In this document: one piece after another, positions 25,646-38,315 of the stretch
Layout: every line of letters begins with the position of its first letter
How positions within the stretch are numbered: position 1 is the first letter of the stretch
NCBI GenBank assembly: GCA_027574665.1
Contig: CM050662.1
Span: 7,284,501 to 7,348,500, forward strand
DNA length: 64,000 bases
Direction: 5' to 3'
Source: Rhynochetos jubatus
Lineage: Eukaryota; Chordata; Aves; Eurypygiformes; Rhynochetidae
The notes under the pieces: model-generated
The model's database searches: none
Seen by the model: only the letters and a program-made list of their open reading frames with translations
Told to the model about the DNA's origin: nothing
Program-made: the position numbers and the translations under genes

Positions 25646-27824
25646 CTCATAAGAGTACAAAGAGGGTTAATTAAATGTAAAGAAAGGTTGTAACTTTGAG
25701 TGCCACTGGAGTAATTGATACAAAAATCCATAAATCTACTATATGCTGCAACATCTGGTCCTTACAGAGTAATCTGTCAGTACTATTGAGATGGTGTCTA
25801 TAAGCAGTCAGACACTCAAAAACTTTGAGAGAGGATTTGGCACACTTCATGCTGTCGCATGTCTTGCTCTTGTTAATGATTAATTAATGAGTCATGTTTC
25901 TTAGATGAAGGTTATAGATTACGCACGCAGTAATGACAGAAACGGAATATCACAGCTGCAAGCATATAAAAGTCAGAGAACTGCAAAATCGACATAACAC
26001 AGACAATTTGTATTTGGACCTGGCCAGTAAGTAGCTCTTGTAATCTAATATTAGTATTTATTAAATTTTTTTTTAGTCACTATATATTTTAGTGCAAGGT
26101 ACTCACCCACAGAGCATCACTGAAACATTTTACTGCTCGTTTTTGAAATTGCTGGCCCCGGGGTAGGCAGCCTCTCTGGCTCATCACTGCAGCACCCGGT
26201 GCCATGCAGCATTAACCACTCGATGCTCACTGCACCCAAGAGGCCGCTACCCCCATTTAATTGGCTGGGATCTTGGCACGAAAAAGTGAAGATGATGTGT
26301 CTGCTAACACCATGTGTCCAATATTCATAGCACTTAGTATTACACAGCACTTCACGTGCTATAGGACAGCTCTGCGTGCCTTCAGCTGAAAGCTGAGAAT
26401 GATAAACATTTTATAAACCAAGGTATCCAGTAAATAACGAACAAGCAAACATTTACAGGGTATGCCACGGTCTGATATAGATATCTATTGCTATACAGAA
26501 GGCTATGGGACACACAAGGTTCCAGTCTTCCTCTCTCCTCAACACTGCAGTCATGAGAACACCTCAGTAGCAGTCATCATCTTTGTGTGCAGGCGAAAAG
26601 AGTCAATTTTGGTACCAGAGGCAATTCTCTCCTTAACTCCACAACTGCCTTCGTCACTTTGCAACATCGCCCCTCCTTGGAGCCAGGACAGGAGCTGATG
26701 TGGTTACTCAATGAATCTGACTGGGCACTTCACCAAAATATTCCTGTTTCTTTGGTCTCCTCCTGCCACGGTTTTAGTCCCCACCAGTTCTTTAATCTGG
26801 CTCAGTGTCTTGCCATGTAAGTAAGGCCAGCACACAGGGCTGGGGGGAGTGCACAAGGCAGAAATGAGCATATAGGGATGTCCTTCCTCATCAGGTGCTG
26901 AGGACTGATTGCAGAACCGCAGTGCAAGGGAACATGAAACCATTTTCATTATAAGATGATTTCCCTCCTGAACTCTTGGTTTCACTGACTTCACCCCAGC
27001 AACAAAAAAATCCCAAACCAGTGACCGTACAAACACCGCCTTCCTTGGCTTTGCAAGGCTGCTTTGTTCTTAAACAGCATCTGATCAAAATACTGCACAA
27101 AGGAAATGCCCTGAGGAGAAGATATCATCATGCAACTTCACCCAAAGGCCAGGACAAAGTCAAGTGAAAGATTTTAGTTTTGGCTATTCTTCGAGTCCTT
27201 TTCTTCCCCCCTCCCCTTTTGGGTTTTTTTTTGGGCAACTTCAAGAATTGCACTCTAACACAGCCCACGTTGCAATAGACAGAATGATGCTTGCAGCGGT
27301 GTGCTTGTGATGGTACACAGCATTTTAAAATGAAGGAATCTAGTACTTTTATGTCAACTCACTTTGAATGTCAGTGCAAACTTGATATTCAATGTGTTAT
27401 CATTCTCAAGGAACTAATGCTTTATAAAATACCAAACATTCCAACAAAATCAGGAACATCTAGAATTTGTATACACTTGATATTTGACAGACCAATTACT
27501 GAAAGCAATATTGATCAAAACCTAACACCCTTGACAAACAATAGTAAAACCTTCAAGATAATGGGTTTCCTCATCCTGACACCAAAACATATAATGAAAA
27601 GTAGGTTTATGAGCTATAGGCCAAACTTGAAAGAAAAAAAAAAAAGATTTCTTCTTCCTATTAGCCAGAAGAAGAGGAGAGAGAGTGGTAGAATAGTAAA
27701 TAGAAACTAACAGAATTTTGGATTTAAAAAAAATAATAATAATAGCAGCAGCTTTTAACAGCCATGAAATTATAAACCCAAGTTTTTCAATACAACTGCA
27801 AAGAAAAAAAAATTAAATACTTAC

Positions 27825-27895
27825 TTGAGAAATCTATAATATCTTTTTTGTAAGTTTTGTATCACTTCATAACTGACATCTTTGCAAACTTCTAG
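27825..27895 (-). CDS. Possible 71-bp internal exon, unrecognised
   Basis: The minus strand has an acceptor (tatattttttaag) at the high end and a GTAAGT donor at the low end. The frame is open throughout, entered in phase 0 and left in phase 2, and begins LEVCKDVSYEVIQNLQKRYY. The peptide is charged and leucine-containing, of a helical type, with no motif I can name. Its exit phase fits the next candidate downstream on the minus strand at 25.57 kb. The segment is AT-rich like its surroundings, so composition gives no extra support. Confidence 0.33.
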
Positions 27896-29414
27896 CTTAA
27901 AAAATATAATCCTCTTTTCTAATGAATATTAGTAATAATTGAAGACAGCAGTTAAAATTTTCAAGAGAAGTATCGACTGAACGGGAATGCAGTCCTTAAT
28001 TGTAACAGAAAAGATGATGGCAAAAATCTAATAGCACTGCTTGCAAGAGGCAGAGAATGAAAATCACAACTGAATCATAGCAGAATACAAAACATGATAC
28101 ACTGGAGAAGCAGCTTTGCTCCCATCTTCAGAGACACGGCAGCCTTAATCCAAATAAAAAGAAAAGCTGTAAAAATGAAAAATATACCAGCCTTTGTGAC
28201 ATATCTACTGAAATATGTATCCAGAAGAGCAGGGAGAAAGAATGCAGACGCTGAAGTGAAGCAATACGGTCATCCAAAATACGGAGACCGTAATTCCACA
28301 AATAAATTAAAAATGCTACAGTGGAGTAACACTAAAAGTTGGTGCTTAACAAGCACCAGCTGTAGTACCATCCCTGCAGGAAGAAGCTGCCTCTTCTAGC
28401 ATACGAATCAGGAGAGCTGACACTCATAAAGCAAAATTATGCTCAGTGAAAAAAAAAAAAAAATCATTCACCCTTACTGCTGGGTGTTGTATCCATGGTC
28501 TGTATCTAGTTATAAAACAGTGCTTCAGGCAGAGTACAAACCCTGGATAACAAACTTCAAAGTTTCTGTCCTGTTCCAGGGTATCAAGAGTTCTTAAAAC
28601 TGCAAGGGACAGAATTTGCAAGAAAAAGACCCAAGACACTCTAGAGTATAAAATACTGAACCAAATATTCTCCTGTGAATTTAAAAAGACAAATCTGAAA
28701 GGAAAGTTTATTAAAATTTTCAAGATCAGGTGCAATGTGTATTTAACATCTACAAACAATACTTCTTGTCTACAAGTAAAACAAAGCAAAGGCCTGAAAC
28801 TGTGTCACGTAAACAGAAAATAGCTATGAATAATTTGGAGAGTGACAAACAGGTCAGTTGTGCAGAGTTCACTAGTTTCTCAAGAGGAAAAAAAAAAATT
28901 GTTGGAAGGAGAAAGCGAAGTGTCTGAGTAAGATTCATCCAAGGCACTCTGGTCTTGTGCAGGAGCCCGGCAAGAAACACATTCTGGGCTGTGCCCACCA
29001 CAGCCTGTGACTCCGTAAAGCCTCAATCTCTATGACCAACGAGAAAACCACTGTCTGTTGATATTTAGTTTTGGCTTAGCTTTTCTTTTTAAGTAGCTCA
29101 ATCAAGCAAAACATTAATCAGTGTCACTGTAGAGTACAGACTAAGCATAAACCTGAGAAATTACGAAAAGGTGCACGTGCTAGTGTATATGCGTGCACAC
29201 AACCACCACGACTAGCAGTCTGACTCAACTGAGTCCAAAGGATTTATTGAAATCATATAAACAAACAGCCAAGTAGATAATAACCCGCAGAAATGAATCA
29301 GAAGCTTCACTTGTAAGCACGAAAATAAATATAAGACTGTATTTAACATTACTTTACTCTGAGAGTTTCCAATTACAAAGGATAAAATAAAAGGGAGACA
29401 AGAATAAAACTTAC

Positions 29415-29521
29415 AGTGCAAATGCCACAAAGCCATTACCTTTCAGATCTACTGCAAAGCTTCGAAGGTGAGCATCATGGTAACCGGATTCAGACAGCAG
29501 CAGACAGTTACTTAGGTGAAG
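29415..29521 (-). CDS. Possible 107-bp internal exon, unrecognised
   Basis: On the minus strand a long C/T-rich tract (ctctcccccacccttgatgttggcag) precedes the segment and a GTAAGT donor follows it. The frame is open for 35 codons, entered in phase 0 and left in phase 2, with SESGYHDAHLRSFAVDLKGN in the middle. No family is recognised. The opposite strand also shows a splice-like 21-base segment here (cattacctttcag, then a GTGAGC donor), a reminder that such patterns arise by chance in this window. Confidence 0.3.
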
Positions 29522-30799
29522 CTGCCAACATCAAGGGTGGGGGAGAGGGCACAGAGGAGGTGGATAATCTTATTAGGCCAAACACAGTTCACCTAAGGAT
29601 GAAAGGAACTAGGGCTACTAGAAAGTGAAGGGAACATCAGCAGGGGAGGGAGATGACCTGTTTCTATCAGCCATTTAGTGCTGCGAGAAGCAGCAGCTGG
29701 CACATGGTTATGGCTGGTCAACAGCCTAAATGCATCTGCAGCCTTGAATCGTGACACACTCTGCACACAAAGCCCTGGACTTTCCTTCTTTACACTGCAC
29801 CGGCCACTAACGTACCAGGCACCCAAAGCAGCTTCAAGCACTGAGAAACGTTCTTTGGTAGGAATGAAGGAAACTGGAACCAATCACAACACCATCACCA
29901 GGCCCCACTAGAAGTACAACTTGGTCTGCACAGAAGTAAAACTTAACATTCAAATAAATTAAGAACTCTTCCAATAGTTTTTTATGAAAGATCAATAGTA
30001 ACTGCAATTCCAGTGTCTTTGGATAGGAGTAGTTATTTACAGCATACTGACATAACCAGGGGGATGAATAAAGTAGCTCCATGAGTGTCTCATTCAGAGA
30101 CCTAACAGTGCGTGTGTGTATATAAACATATATGTAAGTCTTTTCAGAGGTACCCACACAAACACCCCTCCCTCTATATGTATGAAGAGCAGCTAAACTG
30201 AGTTGCTGAAGGCGTGTGGATTTGAGAGCCTGAATAAAACCGGCTCCGTTGTTTACCTAATCTTGCACAGGTATGCATTCCTATAGACTGTCTAGACCAC
30301 AACCACAACACCATGATCCACAGATCTTTGTATGAAATAGTCAAAATCCCAGTGTGCTTTGGTCTGACCTGAAGAGAACAAGCAACACAGCAGCAATCAT
30401 CTTCCTTTCCCCAGCCCAGGCAGTTAGGAGGGATGCTTTTTCTCCCAAAGCCACAGGTCAGTGCCTCCTCGTCCCCCCCGGCCCCGAAGAGCACCGGAAA
30501 CCACAACACAGCAAACAGCGTGCAATGCACTTACCGCGTACCCCTTTGACAAAACCATACTGCTCAGAGGAAGGGACCCCACAGAGAAAGCTGTACGGTA
30601 TCTTATCCCAACCTTCCTCTTTCCATACCAGAGCCAGGGTAGATCAAATAGGACTAGCAGTTGTCTGATTCAAACCACTTCTTTTTCTTTCCCACCCCCT
30701 CCTTAATAAAGGTGGTTCTTCACACAACAAACTCACACTTGCTGGAGGATGCTGGGGAGGCCACAGGTTTACAAGGATTTAACCCAAGGCAGGAAAGGT

Positions 30800-30915
30800 T
30801 CTACCTATTAAACTTCTTTATCTCAACCTACAAGTTTTCTCACTTCTACTCTTCCGATTCTCTGCTCCATCCCACTGGGGGAAGTGAGCGAGCGGCGGTG
30901 TGGTTTAACCCGCCT
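30800..30915 (+). mobile_element. 3' end of an ERV LTR, fragment
   Basis: From tacctattaaacttctttat through tctcaacctacaagttttct to gaagtgagcgagcggcggtg this matches the last part of the solo LTR at 37.7-38.3 kb (compare 38187-38315), including the polyadenylation-like ATTAAA. The upstream part of the LTR is absent and the extreme 3' end is shortened. It is a relic of a second insertion of the same family, about 7 kb away. Confidence 0.85.
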
Positions 30916-33204
30916 GTACTGCTTATCATCTTACTCTGCTGTGCCTGGGGACATGTCCTGTAAATCCATCCTCCACTCTACACAGTATTAGTCATCTATT
31001 GACACCAATGGCTGCTCACGAGCAATCTAGCACCTTGATGCTGATACATGGCTGCTAATGAGCATACCGTGCACTTTGTACTGAACTGTGTTGTTGGCAA
31101 GTGTGGAAAACTAGAAGGAATTTTTCACTCCTTTGTTTTGATCCATATTTAAAATGTATAAATATGGCCTGAAACTGCCTTTATGTCCTCCTCACCCCCC
31201 AAAATGTGAGTTGTGTTCTAACAAAACTACTGTAATTAAGCTTGGCCATCTCTAAGTATAGTACTGCTCTAATAAAACAGTGACATAAAACCACATGGGT
31301 GGTTAATTTGTGACACAAAATAAAAGGCCAACAGAGTGGCAAGCCAGAACTGTCATTTGGAATTAGGGCATACAACAACCCTAATGTGATTTGAAATTCA
31401 GATTTATATTAGGCCTCATTAAGCAGTTTAGAGAAATTCATACATCTTTTTATTGGGTAAGGGTTTTTTTACCTAATTATCTTTACAAAATGCTGTACAT
31501 AAATACATAAATAAAAATACAGTAGTTATAAATCATAAAATATTCCAGTATTGCATTTTTTCACATCCCATCATGTCTCCGCTATGAAAGTAGAAAAGGC
31601 AAGAGCCTTCACAGTTCATTAAAAAAAAATCAAACAACAAAACAATGCTAAAAAAAATCTGGCATATACATTGGATGTTGCTTCCAACATAATTTCAAAG
31701 TAAACAGTACCAAAGATTCAAAGAATTAAGCAGTGAGTTGACAGCTGCCTTTTAGGTAAGGGTTATAATTTATCCTAAGACTAAAGCTGACTACTTTTGC
31801 AAATTGTAAGTTTAAAAACAGATTTGCCTTTTTTTTTTTTTGGTAGGTTCTGTTTATTATTTATAGATTTTGCCTCCTACAACACCTGTCAACTTCTTAC
31901 CTTAGGGGTCTTACACCAAGACCTTGATAGAACACAGCAACAGAACATGCGTAACTGTGAACGCTCATGGCTTATCAGTAGTCCCTCATTAACAGAAATA
32001 ATTTCATTTGTTCATTAGTCACTGAAGAGCCACGTGTACATTCTTTGCCAGCACAGGATTCACCGATAAATTTGCAAAAAAATTCTGCTCATTATATTTA
32101 TATGGTAGCTGTTACAGTCTAAAAATGTCTTTTTTTTTTTTTACTGTATTTACTGAGATAAAACCCCCTTCTTTTGAATACACCTTTACAAAAGTAATGC
32201 ATAGAGATAACTTATTCACCAGGAGACTTGGTGCTCTGAGGTTAAGCAAAAAGCCACCTTGCCAAGCAGAATGTAATTCTTCTGCTCCCAGCTATTTCAA
32301 TCACCAGTGCTCTGCACTGAGAAAATGAGAACATTTTAAAATTTGCAGACATTTTCATTAAATACATATTGATAAAAAATACTTCCATTTTTACAAAACA
32401 CAGAAAAGACTCAACACAACATATGAGCTTAAAGGCCTCAATCGAGAGTATTGGCATTTGGATACCGAATAGTAGATAGAACCTAAGTGACCATAATTAC
32501 ACTTAGATAGGATTTTCAAGTATTAAAAGCTAAGACAGTGAATCTATACATAGCCACCGATAAAAGTAGAGCTTAAGAGGACACTGACTGCTGCTGGCTT
32601 TGCTAACTAAATACAGTAATAGGCAAGAAGTTTGAACAGTTTCCCTCTCACAATAAACCCAGCAACCTTAAATATCCATCCATACACAGGCGGGTCAACT
32701 TTTAGGTAGTAAACCAGTGGAAAACATAATTAGTAACTAAATTTCAGAGTATAGAATTTCAAATGACCTTATGAAAGATGCTTGTTTTATACAAGAATAC
32801 CATGAGTTGCACTTAGGTGTTCAGTAATGCAAAACAAATAAGCTGACGTAAAAAGAAACACGGTAACACCACATGCAAAACGTCATAATCAGAATGGCTA
32901 GCCACTCATAACATGACCAAAAAACCCCATCAAACCAGCACAGGACCTTCTGTAGCTCTGGCTAACAAATTTTGTGTGAATGCCTGCTGGCTTTAAGTTT
33001 TTTAAATGTTTTCTACATTGCCACGCTACTTGCAAAGAATCCTCAAGAAACCATCTTGAGGACAGACTGTCATCCAACTTCTATTCTCACAGGTGATGCT
33101 GAGTGCTCAGATTTTCCGTGACATTTACTCCTTAATACTGTGGTGGTCAAGTTATATTCAGTACACATTTGTGCATCACACACGCTTCTGTGCATTACAA
33201 TGTA
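30916..33204. other. AT-rich stretch, no gene recognised
   Basis: No gene is recognised. A pair of imperfect direct repeats (tggctgctcacgagca and tggctgctaatgagca) starts near 31.01 and 31.05 kb. A 54-base minus-strand segment at 31901-31954 ends in a strong GTAAGA donor and has an open phase-2 frame (YACSVAVFYQGLGVRPL), but its acceptor has a poor pyrimidine tract. Confidence 0.45.
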
Positions 33205-33575
33205 TGAGGAGAGGCTGAGAGCTGGGACTGTCCAACCTGGAGAAGAGGAGGCCCAGGGACATCTCACCCATACGCACATATATCCGAAGGGAGGGTGTAA
33301 CCGCAACGAGCTCACTGACAGGCATGAAGCAACAGGCACAAACCGAGACACAGGACATTCCGCTTCTTTCCAGCCCAGGTGGTCAAACACTGGACCAGGC
33401 TGCTCCGTGAGCTTGCGCTGTCTTCATGTGAGGAGATATTCAAAACCCAACTGGACTCAATCCTGAGCAACCTGCTTGAACAGGGAGTCACACCTGAAGC
33501 CCAGGAGGATTTTGGCAGTAGGAGGAACTGGCAGGACTCCAGAAGTCCCTTCCAGCCTCATACGCTCCATTATTG
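33205..33575 (+). repeat. Diverged CR1 LINE copy, plus orientation, about 370 bp
   Basis: Sense CR1 3' region: gaggagaggctgagagctgg, then aacctggagaagaggaggcc, the ggtggtcaaacactgga block and tattcaaaacccaactggac, ending at agaagtcccttccagcctca. Internal gaps and many substitutions mark it as older than the copies at 12.7 and 62.3 kb, and its 3' end belongs to a different subfamily. Open frames of up to 108 codons here are repeat shadows. Confidence 0.92.
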
Positions 33576-36500
33576 CTGACACTGCAGTATCATTTATATG
33601 CTGTAATTTTGTGATCCCTTATTTCTGGGGTTTTTTTTGAAAGCTACAAATTTTCGGTATTCAAAGATGAATACTCTCTGGTATGCTTAAAGGCAATAAT
33701 AATGTCCTGGTCTCCAGTGCAGGATTTAGAAGTTTATTAACAGTAGTTGCATACATGCCCTTAAAAGTAATAGGGGCTAAGCACTCCTTTCTTCACCTGT
33801 GCTTGCTTTCAGTCCAGTTAATGATATTACAAGGGTGGTAGCCATCGCATTTGATTTGCTAAAGAGAGCGCAAGATAGGAGAAAAACCAGCAGTTTATCA
33901 CAAACAAATCAAAATTAGTCTGACAAAGACCAATCGCTGGAACAAGGAGGAGGGAATAAAGATGTTTTTAATATCTGCTGATCCATCTCTATGAAATTTA
34001 ACAGAGGGCAGTCATCTTCAAGATAAATTCCCCTGAGCTCTGAGAAAATCTGTCAGACAGTAAAACAAGAGACTCAAATTAGCACCACCTCTGAGAAGAG
34101 AACTCTGAGGCTAATAGGGTTTGGTAGCTGCCCAGCTGCCACTCAGCACCTGAGCCACTCCAGGACAGACAGCAGCGCTGCTGATAGCCATGGGGGCAGG
34201 ATCAACCCATGGAAGGTACTGCAGGAAGGCTTAAAGGATGGAGGAAAACAGGACCTGGCATTACTTTAGGGGAAAAAGGACAAGGGAAAGATCATAGGGA
34301 ACAGGAGCAGAGAGAAACTGGTAATCCTTCTGGTGGGAGGGGTGCTGAGGGGATCTGGGATGAAGGACAGAAATCTGCAGGCACTGAAGCTTCATTAGTT
34401 TCACTAATCACAGAACAATTTGTTTACAGGAAAGTATTTTGGTTTGTTTGTTGTTTGCCTTATGAGGATGAACAGGTGTCTTAATATATTCTGTATGTGG
34501 AGTAACAGAGGAACAGCCAATACCGAGAGCACTCTGTTCAGGCTCAATTTATAAATGGAAAAGTGATTCTGCATTCAACAGGAAGGATAAAAACGGTATC
34601 CTGCTGTTCACAGTGGGAGACAGAATTTAAATATCCTGTAATATAATTTGGTACATCACCACATGTCAGGCTTCACTTCCCTAATTTACACCAGCAAGTT
34701 CTTACACAAGAATAAATCTTTTCAGTTCAAGGCAGAAACTTCTGATTTACACCAGGGCAAGTGGAAGAGCATGAGGCCCTTGTTATCTTCATAAAATGTG
34801 TCATCTACTGTTAAACGCATTAATGGCAAATACGATCACATGTTAGTATTGTGTTACAAGATAACAATATTGACACTGGATGGAAAGGGGAAACAGATTA
34901 GTATTTGGTGTTAACTCATTTACATCATCATTCCCAAAAATCAATTAACAGGTTGCAGTGTTCTCCAATTTCACTTTCCTTTTGATTAAAAGAATACATG
35001 AAATCACAACAAAAAAGAAAGCACCCTCTTTGTGGAGAAAAGTTTTTAAAGGATGGCCTTAACATATGCTATTATGTTCAATTTTAGATGATACAAAGTT
35101 GTTATTTCTTTCAATAAAGTCACACCTTAAACTACATGGGGAGCGGTATTTTCTCCTTCAGTTCCAGAATTCTTCCATGGTACAGTGATGTTTGGCCACA
35201 GAGATGTAGTTTGCAGAAGATAAAGCCAACAAAGCACCAATCACAATGCAAATACCCTTCGCCTAAATTATTCTCATTAATGTTTTTAAAAAAATATTCC
35301 CTTTTTCAGCAAAAATATCCAATTTAAAGGTACCAGGACTAGTGTTTTCAGGACTTATTCCCAAGCTGAAGTGCCCTCTGTTAGCCCCACTGCTCACCCA
35401 CACAAACATGATTCCAGGTGCCTTTGCTTATATATTTTGTACATAACTTTTTTCAAACATGAAACTTAATTAGAAAAGGGCATACAGACTCCTATGAAGA
35501 CACATAATTTAACTGCTGAAATTATTTTCCCTTTTTACATCAACAGGATATACATTATGGAAAATTATAAAAGGGGCTTAAAGGTTGCCCCACGAATTGA
35601 TACTTGGTTGGCTTTGCTGAGATGCTGTTCTGTGAATAGGTGACAGGCAGATGAACCAACAGGAGAACAACAAAACAGGGGGACCAGTGCTAATGCACAC
35701 CAAGAGACCAGGTAGCCACAAACACGAAACAGAAGATTAAGTGCATAGGAACAGAGACTGCAGAAGAGATTCAGCATGGAGATTCAAGAAGAGAGAGCAT
35801 ACAGAATCCACCCATTAAGTAAACCGTTAGGCAGCTACATCCTTCCCTTTCTCCATATTGTAAAGCGAAGTTGCTAAAGGCTTTATGCTGCTTTTGGCTC
35901 CCACAGCATCCAGAATGAAAAAGACAGAGGAGCTAAACACAAGTATATAGGGAAAAAGAAAATGTTAAAACAGGTTTTGGAAGAGAAAGTATGTCTTGGA
36001 TTAGTGGCAAACGGGGACAAAGAATACAAGTGACCTCCAAGTCCGGTCCAAGGTGCATCTAGGAGAAAGAGGGGGGAGGGGAGGGAAATCAGTAAAGAAA
36101 GAATTTGCCTTTGGCCAATTACATTTTAGTCCTGAACTTAACTAGGGTGATGAAGTCAGGTTTCTCCACATCATCTCTCTGGTCCAGATATGGGTATACT
36201 CGAGAGCTGCTTCCTTTGATTCCCTTAAGTTTTGCAGCAATTTAGTTCAGCAGGGGCAATAGGAGACTTGTCTATCTTTGAGGAAGGAGGACAGCTTCAG
36301 CCAAAGAATATTAGTAATGTGATGCAGCAATAAACTCCTAAGAGAAACCTGCCTGGACCTGAGAAAGAACAAATTACTCCCAAGCTGCTCCATCTTTTCC
36401 TGCTCTTACCTTGCCATCTTGATCCTCCATGAGGAAAACAATCCAGAGAAGACATGTTTTCTTTCCCTTAAAGATTAGAAGCCAAAAATGTGCTGGTTTT

Positions 36501-37723
36501 TTTTTTTTTGGTTTTTTTTTTTTTAGGATAGAGTGTTTTTCTAGCAAAGATGAACATCAGGACTGAGGCAATAGGAAGGATCAGTAATACTAAGAACCAC
36601 AATTAAAACTTAAAATTGATCTCGGTCTGCCCCTATAAATCTTTCATTATTCTTACCATTAGCATTAGTTAGACCTCTATAATAAATATCATCCTTCAAA
36701 GGGCAGGTGTAGAAATCAGCTTTCATGCTTGCTAACTCTAAGAACTGAAAAAGAATACTGAGTATTAAGATGCATTCAGATCATTAAGTCTTTGTCTTCA
36801 AAGACTTTTCATCATTAGCCAGTCGCTTTTCAGAGAATTTTTGGATGCATTTTAGAAAAACATTTTATTCTCTTCACATTTAAAAGAGAACTAAAACTTA
36901 AACACTAGAAAAAACTAACTTTCAGTGTTTTGCTAAATCCAAAGCAGTTTTCGGATTATTAGGATCCACCTTCTAGTGCATTACATCAACTTCAGTGTCC
37001 TCAATTCAAGTGTGAGTGTGGGAATAGCCAGGCTCAATAGGTTTAGCCCAAAGAGAGCCACTGGCAGTCAACCACATAGCAATAGCTGCAAGCTTTCTGG
37101 AGTAGGAACCTACCACACCTTCTCTGATGTTCCTATACAATAAATCCATTTTGTGAAAAATATAGTCCATTTCATAGCCATAAAAACAAGGTCAAACTTA
37201 TACACACATAGCTAAAATGACCTCGAAATAATTAAAAGATGAACAGGTGCCATTCATTTTTCTGCTCTATTTAGACTACACATAACCAAAATAGTAATTT
37301 TAGTTCTGCTTTTCTAGCAATAGGTGGCACTATCAAATACCACTTTCATAAGCATCTACTGTGCACCATATCATTCTATATTCAAGAGGAACATCTGCAG
37401 GGAAACATGGCTGAAGTTATTTTCCTTTCTGCTTCCCCTAAACAAAACAGGAATTACATCCTGTAGCTGTTTTGTTTTCTGTTTTAAACTGTAGTAATCC
37501 TCAAACACATTTTAACAACAGTTGAAACTTAAAAGAATAATAACATATTTCTTTCAAAGAGTATGCTACTTTAGACAAGGGGCAAGCAGATAAACATGCT
37601 ACATGCTCAAGCAATACGTATGACAATATCAATTAAACAACACACCAAAAAACCCCAACAAAACCTCAACACACAAACAACCCACAGTTCTAAAATGCAT
37701 CTTCTTTCAGCACTTTCAGCTAC
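33576..37723. other. AT-rich stretch with poly-T pair and G-rich patches
   Basis: No gene is recognised other than the candidate exon at 36.41 kb. Two T13 runs separated by GG occupy 36497-36524. A G-rich patch (ggggggaggggaggg) lies at about 36071. A moderately GC-richer segment at 34.1-34.4 kb (around the 91-codon open frame from 34209) could not be assigned to any repeat. Confidence 0.5.
36410..36466 (-). CDS. Possible 57-bp internal exon, unrecognised
   Basis: On the minus strand the acceptor (atttttggcttctaatctttaag) is pyrimidine-rich and the donor is AAG followed by GTAAGAG, both good. All three frames are open, so the frame is not decided by the segment itself. Phase 0 gives GKKTCLLWIVFLMEDQDGK. 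Phase 2, which would connect to the candidate at 41.06 kb, gives ERKHVFSGLFSSWRIKMA. The length is a multiple of three, so it could be skipped without a frameshift. No family is recognised. Confidence 0.3.
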
Positions 37724-38315
37724 TGGTTGTGGTGCTGGTTGTGGCTGGGATAGAGTTAATTTTCTTCACAGTGGCTGGTGCAAGGCTGGTTTGGATTTGG
37801 GCTGGAAACCTTGTTGGTAACACAGGGATGTTTTAGCTGTGGCTGAGCAGTGCTGACACTGAGCCAAGGCCTGTGCTGCTCCTCACCCCACCCCACCAGC
37901 GAGCAGGCTGGGGGTGGCACTAGAAGTTGGGAGGAGACACAGCTGGGACAGCTGACCCCAGCTGCCCAAAGGGACATTCCAGACCATATGGCATCATGCT
38001 CAGCATATAAAGTTGGGGGAAGGAGGAAGAAGGGGGGAATCTTCAGAGTGATGGCTTTTGTCTCCCCAAGTCACCGTTACACGTGACAGAGCCCTGCTTT
38101 CCTGGGGATGGCTGAACACCTGCCTGCCCATGGAAGTGGGCAATGAATTCCTTGTTTGCTTTGCTCGCATGTGTGGCTTTTGCGTTACCTATTACACTGT
38201 CTTTATCTCAACCTACAAGTCTTCTCACTCCTCTGATTCTCTCTCGCATCCCAAGGGCAAGGGAAGTGAGTGAGCAGCTGTGTGGGGCTTAGCTGACAGC
38301 TAGGGTGAAACCACA
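37724..38315 (+). mobile_element. Near-complete solo LTR of an avian ERV
   Basis: A 592-bp element starts tggttgtggtgctggttgtg and ends gggtgaaaccaca, giving TG...CA termini that are roughly inverted (tggttgtgg / ccacaac). The 5-bp flanks gctac (37719-37723) and actac (38316-38320) match at four of five positions and are a plausible target-site duplication. Inside are a TATA box (38006), a tctttatctcaacc block near the 3' end and a purine-rich gggggaaggaggaag segment. The family is widespread in birds and I place it tentatively among ERVL-like elements. No internal viral genes or second LTR adjoin, so it is a recombination-derived solo LTR. Open frames across it are not genes. Confidence 0.93.
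38004..38012 (+). promoter_or_regulatory. TATA box of the solo LTR
   Basis: The motif catataaag lies about two thirds into the LTR, followed by a purine-rich leader. This is where the U3 promoter of such an LTR is expected. Whether it is still active cannot be seen from sequence. Confidence 0.6.

Larger units (their letters stand above)
25456..30799. other. AT-rich stretch holding several minus-strand exon candidates
   Basis: Apart from the exon candidates listed separately (25.57, 27.83 and 29.42 kb), two tiny ones are possible. One is 28478-28505 (28 bases, acceptor ataactag, donor GTAAGG, peptide YRPWIQHPA). The other is 30535-30559 (25 bases, very pyrimidine-rich acceptor, donor GTAAGT, peptide MVLSKGYA). 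An A14 run lies near 28450. At 25.86-25.95 kb AT-rich homeodomain-like sites (gattaattaatgag) adjoin a TGAGTCAT motif. Confidence 0.45.
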
